Shown: one piece after another, positions 16,475 through 25,278 of the stretch
How positions within the stretch are numbered: the first letter of the stretch is position 1
How the letters are laid out: the number at the start of each line of letters is the position of its first letter
Source: Cohnella abietis
GTDB taxonomy: Bacteria > Bacillota > Bacilli > Paenibacillales > Paenibacillaceae
Direction of reading: 5' to 3'
Assembly: GCF_004295585.1 (NCBI RefSeq)
Contig: NZ_AP019400.1
Location: 6,564,501-6,628,500 of the forward strand
DNA: 64,000 bases
Position numbers and translations under genes: made by a program
The notes under the pieces: generated by a model
What the model saw: only the letters and a program-made list of their open reading frames with translations
Database searches by the model: none
What the model was told of the DNA's origin: nothing

Positions 16475-17422
16475 TTATTTCTTATCTGAGTAGCTGGATA
16501 ACGCGTCAATCATGATGCTCCAAAATTTGTCGGTGTCCAGTCCAAGCGCTACATTAACGTTCGCCTCTTTACCGGTTACACCGAGTGTATCTACTACTGT
16601 CATTCCATACGTAAATTCACCTTTAGTTTCGATTTCCACGTTCAACTTGCGGCAAGTAAATACCGACGGATCAATACAGTACATAACGCAGCAGGCATCA
16701 TGAATTGGCGCGCCATCGAAGCCGAATACTTCCTTATAAGTATGCATGAAAAATTTCAGCAACTCTACTACGAAATCGGATACCGGACTATCAATGGCCT
16801 TGATTCGTTCCTGGATTTCCGGTGTTGCCAGCGCCTGATGGGTCAGATCTAGTCCAAACATCGTAAGCGGCACACCACTCTCGAAGACAACCTTTGCCGC
16901 TTCCGCATCGACGAAAATATTAAATTCAGCTGCTGGTGTCCAATTGCCGAAAGTGCCCCCACCCATGACAACAATCTCCCGAATCTTAGGTACGATTGCC
17001 GGCTCTTTCCGCAACGCCATCGCGATATTCGTCAACGGTCCAGTAGGAACGAGCGTAATATCGCCATCGGACTCGAGAAGCTTCTGAATGATAAAATCAA
17101 CCGCGTGCTCTCCAAGAATTTGCTTCGTCGGTGCCGGTAATATAGGACCATCCATTCCACTGTCTCCATGGATGTCAGCCGCTGTTTCCCGCTTCTTTAC
17201 TAGCGGCTGTGCTGCACCTTTGGCGACGGGCACTTCATTTAATCCAGCTATTTCGCATACCTTTAGAGCATTAATTGTCGTTTTATCAAGCTCCGCATTT
17301 CCTGCAACGGTAGTAATCCCAATCAGCTCCACCTTAGGGTTTCCCGCAGCAAGTAAAATCGCAATAGCATCATCATGTCCTGGATCACAGTCAATAATAA
17401 TTTTCCTTCTGTCTGTACTCAT
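16475..17422 (-). CDS. Nucleoside hydrolase (IUNH family), first copy
   Basis: The 315-residue protein begins with the calcium site DCDPGHDDAIAI, followed by MGGGTFGNWTPAAEFNIFVD and a C-terminal histidine in GAPIHDACCV, the family's active-site His. It hydrolyses the N-glycosidic bond of nucleosides in the cytosol, releasing ribose for the ribokinase encoded upstream. AAGGAG precedes the ATG, and only 19 bases separate it from the permease gene. Confidence 0.92.
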   Translation of the reverse strand: MSTDRRKIIIDCDPGHDDAIAILLAAGNPKVELIGITTVAGNAELDKTTINALKVCEIAGLNEVPVAKGAAQPLVKKRETAADIHGDSGMDGPILPAPTKQILGEHAVDFIIQKLLESDGDITLVPTGPLTNIAMALRKEPAIVPKIREIVVMGGGTFGNWTPAAEFNIFVDAEAAKVVFESGVPLTMFGLDLTHQALATPEIQERIKAIDSPVSDFVVELLKFFMHTYKEVFGFDGAPIHDACCVMYCIDPSVFTCRKLNVEIETKGEFTYGMTVVDTLGVTGKEANVNVALGLDTDKFWSIMIDALSSYSDKK

Positions 17423-17441
17423 CGGGTTTCTTCTCCTTCAT

Positions 17442-18377
17442 TTAAGCCAGAGTGGCGAGTCTTCTCTTATTCTGTAATGCGAAGAACACAAGCGCGAGTA
17501 TCGTTACAACATAAGGAATCATCTGAATAAACTGACTTGGAATAGGTGAATTCGGAACAGTCTGCACGATTGTCGCCAAAGCACTAGCCAAGCCGAATAT
17601 AATCGATCCGATTAGAATTCCAATGGGATTCCGATTGCCGAGCAGCACGACAGCCAATGCTAGAAATCCGGTTCCAGCCGTCATATCCTTAACGAACATG
17701 TTAGTTAAACCATTAGACATGAATGCGCCTGCCAGGCCTGCGAACGCACCACTCCATGCCAGCGCCGAATACTGAATGCGCTTGATCGGAATTCCTAGAG
17801 ATTGAGCCGCATACGGCGCTTCCCCAACGGAGCGAAGATGAACACCATAAGGAGTTTTGTAAATCAAGAATAAGCAGAAGAAGACTGACAGCACTGCGAT
17901 CCACACCATGAGACTATGTCCACTCAGCAGCTTGCCAAGCACAGGCACGTCCTCGATAAAGGGGATTTTCACGAGTGGAATACGCGGAGCGCCGCTCGGT
18001 GAATAGTTCCCAGTCAATCCATAAATTTTACTCATCAGGAAGATCGTAAAGCCCGAGCCAAAAATATTTACAGCGAAGCCTGTAATAATAATGTCGACCT
18101 TCATCTTGAGCGAGAAGAATCCCATCCCGTAGCTGACGAGCATGGATACGCCAACCCCAGCTAGCACTCCGACGACCCAGCTTCCAGTGCTCGAGCCAAC
18201 CGCAATCGAGGTGAACGCCGACATCAACATCAATCCTTCGAGCCCGATGTTAATGACACCGCCAATATCCGATATAAGCCCACCCAATGCTGCCAGTAGA
18301 ATCGGTGTCATCAAGCGAAGAAGCACTGCAAAAAGCGACAGGTCTACGATTTGGCCCCAAATCGTTTGCCACACCAT
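17442..18377 (-). CDS. Nucleoside ABC transporter permease (NupQ/BmpC type)
   Basis: About nine hydrophobic segments in 311 residues, with SDIGGVINIGLEGLMLMSAF near the N-terminus and EAPYAAQSLGIP in the cytoplasmic loop, match the second permease of BMP-type nucleoside importers (NupNOPQ in B. subtilis). It is one half of the membrane channel. It follows the first permease with a single-base gap. Confidence 0.9.
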   Translation of the reverse strand: MVWQTIWGQIVDLSLFAVLLRLMTPILLAALGGLISDIGGVINIGLEGLMLMSAFTSIAVGSSTGSWVVGVLAGVGVSMLVSYGMGFFSLKMKVDIIITGFAVNIFGSGFTIFLMSKIYGLTGNYSPSGAPRIPLVKIPFIEDVPVLGKLLSGHSLMVWIAVLSVFFCLFLIYKTPYGVHLRSVGEAPYAAQSLGIPIKRIQYSALAWSGAFAGLAGAFMSNGLTNMFVKDMTAGTGFLALAVVLLGNRNPIGILIGSIIFGLASALATIVQTVPNSPIPSQFIQMIPYVVTILALVFFALQNKRRLATLA

Positions 18378-18378
18378 A

Positions 18379-19440
18379 TTACTTCACCGCCTTTTGTCCG
18401 GTTTTTGCATATCTTTGTTTGAGATAAGTGAAAATAGCTTGCGCGGATACCAGAAGCACGAGCATAACCTGGATGATGACCGCCACCTCACGAGGCATAT
18501 CACTTCCGAATTGCATTGTTTGTGCCCCTACCTGAATGTAAGCATAGAACAGAGCAGCGATGAGAACACCAATCGGGTGATTACGGGCCAGAAGTGCGAT
18601 GATAATTCCATCAAATCCGAGGCTGGCAGAGAAATTTTCCTTGAATGTCTGGTGAATACCGAGAATTTCCACGATACCAGCCAATCCAGCTATCCCGCCG
18701 CTGATCATAACGCTAACTACGATAACTTTACGAGTAGCAATACCGCCGTACCGAGCGAAATGTCCATTTTTCCCGACAAGCCTTAACTCATAACCGATAG
18801 AGGTTTTGTACATAAGCAAGTAGACGACTACTACTGCCAGAAGAGCAATCAAGATGCCTGCGTGAGCATTCATTCCCGGAAAAAGCTTCGGAAGAAGAAT
18901 GTCCTTGCTAATGTTCTCCATTCTTGCGTACCCTCCACCATTCGCTGCTTTGAACTGGTTGTTAACAAAATAGGAGGTAGTGAGGATAGCCACAAAGTTG
19001 AGCATTAAGGTCGTTACAATTTCACTTGCATTCAAATATGCCTTCAGTAATCCCGGTATTGCCCCATACAAGGCGCCACCTATCATCGCACAAATCAAGA
19101 CAAGCGGCATATGAATCCATGGACTCATAACCGGGAGGTATACACCGGCTAGTGCCCCAACGAAGGCACCAATGTATAATTGTCCTTCGGCTCCCATGCT
19201 AAATACTCCAGACTGGAACACGACGGATAACGCGAGTCCAGTCAATATTAGCGGAACCGCTTTGTTGAGTATCGTTCCGATATTGAAAGTGCTGGATAAC
19301 GGATCAAGGAGCAAGGCGCTGATCGCGGTAAACGGCTCACTACTCGTGAACAGAATTACAATGAATCCGCACAACAGCGCCGTAAAGACCGCCGCTAGGA
19401 TGCCTCCCACTTCCAAATAAATCGCTCTGGACGATTTCAT
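18379..19440 (-). CDS. Nucleoside ABC transporter permease (NupP type)
   Basis: The 353-residue protein has about ten membrane segments, with FSMGAEGQLYIGAF and the coupling-loop segment VGKNGHFARYGGIATRK, as in the first permease of BMP-type importers. It overlaps the ATPase gene by 4 bases and the SD AGGAGGTGG lies inside that gene, indicating translational coupling. Confidence 0.9.
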   Translation of the reverse strand: MKSSRAIYLEVGGILAAVFTALLCGFIVILFTSSEPFTAISALLLDPLSSTFNIGTILNKAVPLILTGLALSVVFQSGVFSMGAEGQLYIGAFVGALAGVYLPVMSPWIHMPLVLICAMIGGALYGAIPGLLKAYLNASEIVTTLMLNFVAILTTSYFVNNQFKAANGGGYARMENISKDILLPKLFPGMNAHAGILIALLAVVVVYLLMYKTSIGYELRLVGKNGHFARYGGIATRKVIVVSVMISGGIAGLAGIVEILGIHQTFKENFSASLGFDGIIIALLARNHPIGVLIAALFYAYIQVGAQTMQFGSDMPREVAVIIQVMLVLLVSAQAIFTYLKQRYAKTGQKAVK

Positions 19441-20981
19441 CGCGCCACCTCCTGTTCCTGTTTCTTGACACCCAGCATGTAACAGCCAATCTCTTGCTCC
19501 GTTAAATCTGGCGAATTATCCAGCACAGCTACAATTTCCCCTTCATAGAGCACGGCAATTCGATCACTAAGAGCCATAACTTCAGATAGCTCGGCCGACA
19601 CAACCATAACGGCTGCACCGCCATCCCGTCGTTTAATAATTTCCCGATGGATGAACTCGATGGCTCCGATATCTACCCCGCGGGTCGGCTGCGAAGCAAG
19701 AAGGAGCCTCGGATTTTTCGACAGCTCTCTAGCCACAACCACCTTCTGGAGGTTTCCTCCTGACAGCGCCCCGGCCATGATGTCCTCATTTTGAGCTCGA
19801 ACATCGAACATCTCCATCATCGTTTTCGCGAACAGCTTGATTTTTTTCTTATTTAGAAATGGCCCCCTCTTAAATTCAGGGTTCCGATACTGATCCAAAA
19901 TTAGGTTTTCCGCAATAGACGAAGTCAGACAAGCCCCGGAGGTTTGTCGATCTTCTGGAATGTGTCCGACTTTCAGGCGACGAATCTCAGCAACACTAGT
20001 GCCGAGCAGCTCCTTACCTTGATAAATAATTTGGCCAGCACCCGCTTTACGGAGCCCTGTAATGGTTTCCACCAATTCGGTTTGACCATTGCCTTCCACT
20101 CCGGCAATTCCGAGAACTTCACCGCCACGGATATCTAAGGAAATCCCTTTAAGTGCGAGAGAGCCCTTATCGTCCAATGCTTCAAGATTGCGAACAGATA
20201 ACACAACATCCTTCGGCTCTGCTGGAATCTTATCCACGCGGAACAAGACTTCGCGTCCAACCATCAGACGTGAGATTTCTTCTTGATTCGTATCCTTCGT
20301 ATTCAAGGTTGCAATGGTCTTGCCTGCCCGCAGCACTGTAATGCGGTTAGAAATTTGCATAACCTCACGTAGCTTGTGGGTAATAAAAATGATCGTGTGA
20401 CCTTCGCTGACAAGCGCTTTTATGGAGTCAAACAGCTCGTCCGTTTCCTGCGGCGTTAATACGGCAGTCGGTTCATCTAGAATAATTAGCTTAGCACCGC
20501 GATACAAAACCTTCAGAATTTCCACCCGTTGCTTCTGTCCTACCGGGATGGTCTCAACTTTGGCCTGCGGGTTTACTTTCAACCCATAGGTTGAAATCAA
20601 ACGCTCAACTTCATTGAATTCCTTCGCGCGGTCACGGAACATGGACATAAAGCCTTTTTTCGGCTCATCGCCGAGCACGATATTCTCAGACACTGTCAAA
20701 GATGGAGCGAGCATGAAATGCTGATGCACCATCCCCATACCATGCTTAATCGCGTCTCTTGGCCCTTCAAAGCTAATTGCTTGACCCTTATATTCAATCA
20801 TTCCGCTCGTTGGAGCTTCCAAACCGAACAAAATTTTCATTATGGTCGATTTGCCTGCACCGTTTTCACCCACTAAAGCATGAATCTCGCCTTCATGGAT
20901 GTTCAGGTCGACGCCTCGGTTAGCCACGGTTCCATTAGGATACACTTTGTGAATATTTTTCATCTCAAGTAAAATCGGCAT
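19437..20981 (-). CDS. Nucleoside ABC transporter ATPase, duplicated (NupO/RbsA-like)
   Basis: Two ATP-binding cassettes in 514 residues: the first with Walker A GENGAGKSTIMK and a degenerate signature IPVGQKQRVEIL, the second with GVEGNGQTEL replacing a canonical Walker A and signature LSGGNLQKVV. One good and one poor site is usual for this class. It powers the two permeases and belongs with the BMP lipoprotein upstream. Confidence 0.93.
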   Translation of the reverse strand: MPILLEMKNIHKVYPNGTVANRGVDLNIHEGEIHALVGENGAGKSTIMKILFGLEAPTSGMIEYKGQAISFEGPRDAIKHGMGMVHQHFMLAPSLTVSENIVLGDEPKKGFMSMFRDRAKEFNEVERLISTYGLKVNPQAKVETIPVGQKQRVEILKVLYRGAKLIILDEPTAVLTPQETDELFDSIKALVSEGHTIIFITHKLREVMQISNRITVLRAGKTIATLNTKDTNQEEISRLMVGREVLFRVDKIPAEPKDVVLSVRNLEALDDKGSLALKGISLDIRGGEVLGIAGVEGNGQTELVETITGLRKAGAGQIIYQGKELLGTSVAEIRRLKVGHIPEDRQTSGACLTSSIAENLILDQYRNPEFKRGPFLNKKKIKLFAKTMMEMFDVRAQNEDIMAGALSGGNLQKVVVARELSKNPRLLLASQPTRGVDIGAIEFIHREIIKRRDGGAAVMVVSAELSEVMALSDRIAVLYEGEIVAVLDNSPDLTEQEIGCYMLGVKKQEQEVAR

Positions 20982-21024
20982 CTATATCCCCCCAACCAAA
21001 ATAACTCCATTACTATTTCGGGGC

Positions 21025-21059
21025 CTCACCTTGGTGAGAGAGGGAGGTTTGACCCTCCC
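21025..21059 (-). other. Double stem-loop between the binding-protein and ATPase genes
   Basis: CTCACC-TT-GGTGAG (21025-21038) and GGGAG/CTCCC (21042-21059) form two hairpins in the 92-base gap. Such elements often protect the mRNA of a highly expressed binding protein from 3' decay and lower expression of the downstream genes. Confidence 0.55.
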
Positions 21060-21073
21060 CGCTCTTCTTATTA

Positions 21074-22174
21074 CTACAGAGACGATTTGACAGTAATATC
21101 TCCAGTAGAGAGCTTGTCCTCAATTTCTTTCATCTTGTCTCTGATCGACTGTGGTACATATTTCTCGTAAAGCTCGTCCTTCGCAAGACCAACGCCGCCT
21201 TCTTTCATGCCTAGAACTTCATTCGTGCCGAGCTTAAGCTCGCCCTTCTGCAACAATTCGATAGCACGGAAAATAGATTGGTCTACGTTCTTGAGCATCG
21301 ATGTCAGAACACTTCCTGGGTAAAGTGGGTTTTGGTTAGCGTCAACACCGATGGAGTAAACGCCCTTCTCGTTAGCGCCTTCCAAAGTACCAAGACCAGC
21401 AGCTGATGCTACGCTGAACACGATATCTGCTTTTTGCGAATTGATTTGAGCCAAGCCAATTTCTTTGCCCTTAGGTGCGTTAACGAAATCTCCAATGTAG
21501 GAAGCAACAACCTTTACATCTTTGTCTACGTAGTGCGCGCCTTGCTCATAGCCTGATTTGAAATCGTTAATGATTGGAATGTCCATACCGCCTACAAATC
21601 CAATGACTTTCTCTGGGTTAGCGCCTTTAAGCTCTGTGCTCGTTGTAGCCAATGCTGCAAAAGCACCTGCTAAGAATGAGCCTTCGCTTTGGGAATAAAG
21701 CATGGAATATACGTTCGGAACTCCTTCGATAACTTCATCGAAGAAGATAAAGTTCACTTTAGGGTAACGTGCAGCTAAATCCTTGGTAATATCGGACATT
21801 TGGCTCGTTCCGACAACAACAACATTATAATTACCGCTGGACACGAGGGACTCTAGACTTGCTGCCCAGTCCGCTGCATTAGAACCGCCTTCTACGGTTT
21901 TAGCTTTAATTCCGAGCTCTTTAACTGCTTTCTGGATACCAGCTTGTGCAGAGTCGAAGAAGCTCTTGTCGCCTAGCATGCTGTTAACAAAATAGATTGC
22001 ACTGATTGGTTCTCCACTTGGCGTCACTGGTGTTTCGGAAGCTGAAGATGTTTCGCTAGGTGAAGAAGAGGTTGAAGGAGAAGCCGAATTGTTATTTGAT
22101 TTACCACATGCGGCCAAAATCAAAGCAAATGACAAGATAACTACGCCCAAAACGCTTAATTTTTTCATTTTCAT
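21074..22174 (-). CDS. BMP-family nucleoside-binding lipoprotein
   Basis: A lipoprotein signal with lipobox LAACGK is followed by a Ser/Thr/Pro-rich linker and a periplasmic-binding fold typical of the basic membrane protein (BMP) family: ISAIYFVNSMLGDKSF, FVGGMDIPIINDFKSGYE and KADIVFSVASAAGLG. These capture purine or other nucleosides outside the membrane for import. AAGGGGAGA lies 9 bases before ATG 22174. It is the solute receptor of the five-gene importer/kinase cluster. Confidence 0.92.
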   Translation of the reverse strand: MKMKKLSVLGVVILSFALILAACGKSNNNSASPSTSSSPSETSSASETPVTPSGEPISAIYFVNSMLGDKSFFDSAQAGIQKAVKELGIKAKTVEGGSNAADWAASLESLVSSGNYNVVVVGTSQMSDITKDLAARYPKVNFIFFDEVIEGVPNVYSMLYSQSEGSFLAGAFAALATTSTELKGANPEKVIGFVGGMDIPIINDFKSGYEQGAHYVDKDVKVVASYIGDFVNAPKGKEIGLAQINSQKADIVFSVASAAGLGTLEGANEKGVYSIGVDANQNPLYPGSVLTSMLKNVDQSIFRAIELLQKGELKLGTNEVLGMKEGGVGLAKDELYEKYVPQSIRDKMKEIEDKLSTGDITVKSSL

Positions 22175-22193
22175 GATGTAAGTCTCCCCTTTG

Positions 22194-23129
22194 TTATGAC
22201 TGATTGTGTGCTTCCTGTTTAATAAATTGCTCGGCTTGCTCTAGACTAGGCATGGAGGCTTGTGCTCCTTTGCTGGTCACCGTAATCGCGCCGATAGCAG
22301 AAGCAAACTTCGCCGCCGCCCAAATATCTTTACCGCTCACGATCGCGGCTCCTACTGCACCGGCAAAAGCATCTCCAGCAGCCGTAGAATCAACTGCCTT
22401 CACTTTGTAAGAATCTACGAAAGAGGTGCTGTTCGCATTAACGACGACGATCCCTTTCTCTCCTAGCTTGGCATAGACGGTTGAGACACCTTTGCGAAGC
22501 AGCTCAACGGCTGCAAGCTTAGCAGTCAGCTGATCATAGACGTCGATGCCAGTCAGCTGGGCAATTTCCTTCTCATTAGGAACAATATAATCCACCAGAC
22601 TTAGCAGATCCTCCGACAACGGCTGCGCCGGAGCCGGGTCCAGTAGAACAGGAACCTTATGCTTCCTTGCAATAGCGATTGCCTCTTTCACTGTCTCCAA
22701 CGGAATTTCCAGCTGTACCATCAGCAGCTTTGCCTGCTTGATTAGCTCTTCCTGCTTGCGAACATCGTCCGGAGTAAGTCGGAGGTTAGCGCCTGGTGCA
22801 ACGACGATGCTGTTATCACCTTCTGGATCAAGGGTAACGAAGGCTACGCCTGTTGCTTCTCCTTTAATCTTCTCAATTCCGCTGCAATCGACTCCAATTT
22901 GCTCCAAATTGTTTAGCAATTGGTCCGCAAACAGGTCTTCGCCCAATTTGCCTATCATGGCGACTGTAGCTCCCAGCTTTCGGGCCGCGACAGCTTGATT
23001 GGCTCCCTTGCCCCCAGCATTCATAAAGAAGCCACTACCTAACACGGTTTCTCCCCGCTCTGGACGATGGTTCAAGCTTACGACCATATCCATGTTCAGA
23101 CTCCCCACTACCACAATCTGAGCACTCAT
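22194..23129 (-). CDS. rbsK: Ribokinase
   Basis: The PfkB fold is shown by NAGGKGANQAVAARKLG near the start and the anion-hole/catalytic motif DSTAAGDAFAGA near the C-terminus (catalytic Asp in GDAF). It phosphorylates ribose at C5. Its start overlaps the LacI gene's stop (ATGA), so the two are coupled. Downstream hydrolases would supply the ribose, completing a route from nucleosides to ribose-5-phosphate. Other PfkB sugar kinases are possible, but the length (311) and context favour ribokinase. Confidence 0.9.
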   Translation of the reverse strand: MSAQIVVVGSLNMDMVVSLNHRPERGETVLGSGFFMNAGGKGANQAVAARKLGATVAMIGKLGEDLFADQLLNNLEQIGVDCSGIEKIKGEATGVAFVTLDPEGDNSIVVAPGANLRLTPDDVRKQEELIKQAKLLMVQLEIPLETVKEAIAIARKHKVPVLLDPAPAQPLSEDLLSLVDYIVPNEKEIAQLTGIDVYDQLTAKLAAVELLRKGVSTVYAKLGEKGIVVVNANSTSFVDSYKVKAVDSTAAGDAFAGAVGAAIVSGKDIWAAAKFASAIGAITVTSKGAQASMPSLEQAEQFIKQEAHNQS

Positions 23130-24124
23130 TTATTTTCCACCCCACCGCATGATTCTCTGTGTATAAGCTTATGCTCCAAAATCATATTCTTCGTACCGGA
23201 CCTCACCCCTTTCATCTGATCATCAAGCAGCTGCACTGCTGTAACACCAATCTGATAGACAGGAATTGAAATGGTACTAAGTAAAGGCCGCGACATCTTG
23301 CTGAAAGGAATATCATCGCAACCGATAACCGCGACATCTTCTGGCACACGTAAACCTCGTAGGTTGATTTCGTGTATGGCCCCAAGGGCTAGCAAGTCAT
23401 TCGAAGCGAATAGAGCCGTTGGCTTGTACTCTTCTAGCACGGAGCCCATTTGGTGAACCCCTGATTCGTAGGTAAACGAACCAACGCTGACAAAAGGCTC
23501 TAAATTCGCGTCACGCATGGCGTGGAGATAACCCAGCTTACGGTTTTCTGCTGATTGAATGTTTTTAGGTCCGGCTAAATGGGCGACTTGTTTATGCCCT
23601 TTGCCAATCAGGAAGCTGACGGCTTCGTAAGCAGCTTTATAATCGTCGATGAGTACGGCATCGAAAGGCGTGTTGGCAATAAGACGGTCACAGAGAACGA
23701 TAGGTGTTCGCAGGCTAGCCAAATCTTGAACCGTCTGTTCATCAAGGGTGGAGGAAATGAGCACGATGCCCCCTACCTGTTGTTCCACCATTTTGTGAAT
23801 ATATTCTCGCTCGAGCTTCGGATCGTTATCCGTGTTACTTATAAAGAGAGCGTATCCTAATCGGTGTGCAGCATCCTCTATCCCACGAGCCAATACCGGG
23901 AAGTAAGGGTTCGTAATATCAGGTAGGATTAGACCAATCATATTCGTCTTGTTTGTCGCCAAATTTCTCGCAATCGCACTAGGATGATAGCCCAGCTCTT
24001 CAATTACCCGAAGAACTCTTTCTCTAATCTCATCCTTGACCTGAGGATTACGGTTTAGCACGCGGGACACTGTCGCCTTAGACACTTGGGCCCGCTCCGC
24101 AACATGATGTATCGTAGGTTTCAT
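23126..24124 (-). CDS. LacI-family repressor of the nucleoside/ribose operon
   Basis: ATG 24124 (MKPTIHHVAERAQVSKATVSRVLN) is preferred: GGAGGTGAGG lies 8 bases upstream and the HTH begins directly, as usual for the family. The 332-residue protein has the LacI hinge NPQVKDEIRERV, a periplasmic-binding-like ligand domain with GLILPDITNPYFPVLARG, and the C-terminal pattern of RbsR/PurR-like members. It is the first gene of the operon it probably controls and is preceded by several LacI-type palindromes. The inducer is probably ribose or a nucleoside. Confidence 0.9.
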   Translation of the reverse strand: MKPTIHHVAERAQVSKATVSRVLNRNPQVKDEIRERVLRVIEELGYHPSAIARNLATNKTNMIGLILPDITNPYFPVLARGIEDAAHRLGYALFISNTDNDPKLEREYIHKMVEQQVGGIVLISSTLDEQTVQDLASLRTPIVLCDRLIANTPFDAVLIDDYKAAYEAVSFLIGKGHKQVAHLAGPKNIQSAENRKLGYLHAMRDANLEPFVSVGSFTYESGVHQMGSVLEEYKPTALFASNDLLALGAIHEINLRGLRVPEDVAVIGCDDIPFSKMSRPLLSTISIPVYQIGVTAVQLLDDQMKGVRSGTKNMILEHKLIHRESCGGVENK

Positions 24125-24149
24125 TCGCTTTACCTCACCTCCGTCTCTC

Positions 24150-24167
24150 TCAGAAACCGGTTTCTGA
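24150..24167 (-). promoter_or_regulatory. LacI-type operator, perfect palindrome
   Basis: TCAGAAACCGGTTTCTGA is an 18-base perfect palindrome just upstream of the lacI-like gene's SD. It has the central CG and TTTC/GAAA arms of LacI-family operators. Confidence 0.75.
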
Positions 24168-24213
24168 ATCAAGTAAAAAAAAGCTTCTGAGCTAATTAGT
24201 TGTTTTATTTGTA

Positions 24214-24330
24214 GTTCTGGTTAGGTTTGTTCGTTAGCATAGTGAGTCTTGTTTGTGGTTCTGGTTGAGCTTGTTCGTAAGCTAGTGAGTCTTGTTCGAA
24301 GGCCTAATCTTAGTATTCTTAGTTCTGGGT
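24214..24330. repeat. Imperfect repeat in the salvage-operon leader
   Basis: GTTCTGG recurs at 24214, 24258 and 24322 with similar flanks (TTGTTCGT, TAGTGAGTCTTGTT), spaced 44 and 64 bases. Its role is unknown. Confidence 0.4.
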
Positions 24331-24361
24331 CGAGCCTATTCGTAACCTTGTTTTGCATTTG

Positions 24362-24375
24362 AGAAAGCGGTTTCT
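24362..24375. promoter_or_regulatory. LacI-type operator 2
   Basis: AGAAAGCGGTTTCT, an inverted repeat with arms matching the operator at 24150; about 240 bases upstream of the lacI-like gene. Confidence 0.6.
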
Positions 24376-24393
24376 AATTTTTCTATCGAACAT

Positions 24394-24405
24394 GAAAGCG
24401 GTTTC
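24394..24405. promoter_or_regulatory. LacI-type operator 3
   Basis: GAAAGCGGTTTC, with the flanking TGA giving TGAAAGCGGTTTCTGA; 32 bases from the previous site. It also resembles a cre site with one mismatch. Confidence 0.6.
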
Positions 24406-24437
24406 TGAAAATAATATAGCACACGCATAAATAGTTA

Positions 24438-24451
24438 TGCAAGCGTTTTCT
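24438..24451. promoter_or_regulatory. cre-like site (CcpA)
   Basis: TGCAAGCGTTTTCT resembles the cre consensus TGWAARCGYTWNCW with a mismatch at position 3. Catabolite control of nucleoside salvage would be expected. Confidence 0.4.
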
Positions 24452-24484
24452 TTTTAGCGCGCACGTTGGCGACTTTTGCTGGAG

Positions 24485-24771
24485 TTAGTCGGCAGCTCCT
24501 CTTAACTATACACTCTAACCGCGCCCTTACCCAGAATTAGTCGGCAGCTCCTCCTAACTCTCCACTCTTACCTCGCCTCTACACAGAATTAGTCGGCATC
24601 TCCTCTTAACTTCTCACTCTAATGGCGTCCTTACCCAGAGTTAGTCGGCATCTCCTCTTAACTTCTCACTCAATCCGCACCTCTACCCAAAATTAGTCGA
24701 AGGCTCCGATTATCTCTCGCCCAATCGTGCCAAAGCGAGAATTAACCAGAGCCTCCGACTTCCTCCGTCAA
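24485..24771 (+). repeat. 52-bp tandem repeat array, five units and a decayed sixth
   Basis: TTAGTC starts units at 24485, 24537, 24589, 24641 and 24693, exactly 52 bases apart, with CTCCTCTTAACT and ACTCT-like segments conserved; a degenerate copy begins near 24742. It fills the gap up to the stop codon of the GIY-YIG gene. No ORF is supported here. The unit resembles the array at 41021. Confidence 0.85.
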
Positions 24772-25128
24772 TTACTTATATAAAACCTTATCCACGTTAT
24801 ATTTAGCTTTAAGCTCATTTATAATATAAGTTTCATAGATTTCCCTATGAACAGGGTCTTCGACAATGCAAACTTCAATTTTGGTAACTTCATCTCTGTT
24901 CATTTTTATTACCGATACCGTGTCCTCAAAATGCTTCTTTATTCTTGGTCTCAGCTTCCTCGCCTTGCCGACAAAAAGCAGCTCATCCTTGTTGTTGTAA
25001 AACATAAAAATGCCTCCGACTTCTCTAGAAATCAGATGAAATTCAGTAAACCCGTAAATATTGCTTTCCTTAGGATCGTTCTTTTTGGTGATGGTAACAT
25101 CCGGCGTGGGAATGGTTATATTTATCAT
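24772..25128 (-). CDS. GIY-YIG nuclease-domain protein
   Basis: The 118-residue protein has the GIY-YIG-like pattern in degenerate form: GGIFMFYN for the first strand, LLFVGKARKLRPRIKKHF for the YIG strand and following helix with a conserved Arg, and a downstream Glu-containing helix (YETYIINEL). The wording is closest to the N-terminal nuclease domain of UvrC, so it may nick DNA in repair. It is a single domain with no partner gene. AGGAAG is 11 bases before the ATG. Confidence 0.7.
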   Translation of the reverse strand: MINITIPTPDVTITKKNDPKESNIYGFTEFHLISREVGGIFMFYNNKDELLFVGKARKLRPRIKKHFEDTVSVIKMNRDEVTKIEVCIVEDPVHREIYETYIINELKAKYNVDKVLYK

Positions 25129-25230
25129 TAATGCTCACACTTCCTATTTCAATATAGGTGTATGCTATCATATATCTCATTGTAAAACCATTCAGTTGCT
25201 GAACGGCGAATAGTTAGCTGCTTTAAAATG

Positions 25231-25254
25231 AAAAGAGCCGCAATCGCAGCTCTC
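25231..25254 (-). terminator. Terminator after the SDR gene
   Basis: AGAGCCGC and GCAGCTCT pair with one mismatch; minus-strand T-rich tail (CTTTTCATTTT). Confidence 0.6.
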
Positions 25255-25278
25255 TTCGTCGGTGCTCTCTAATGAAAT

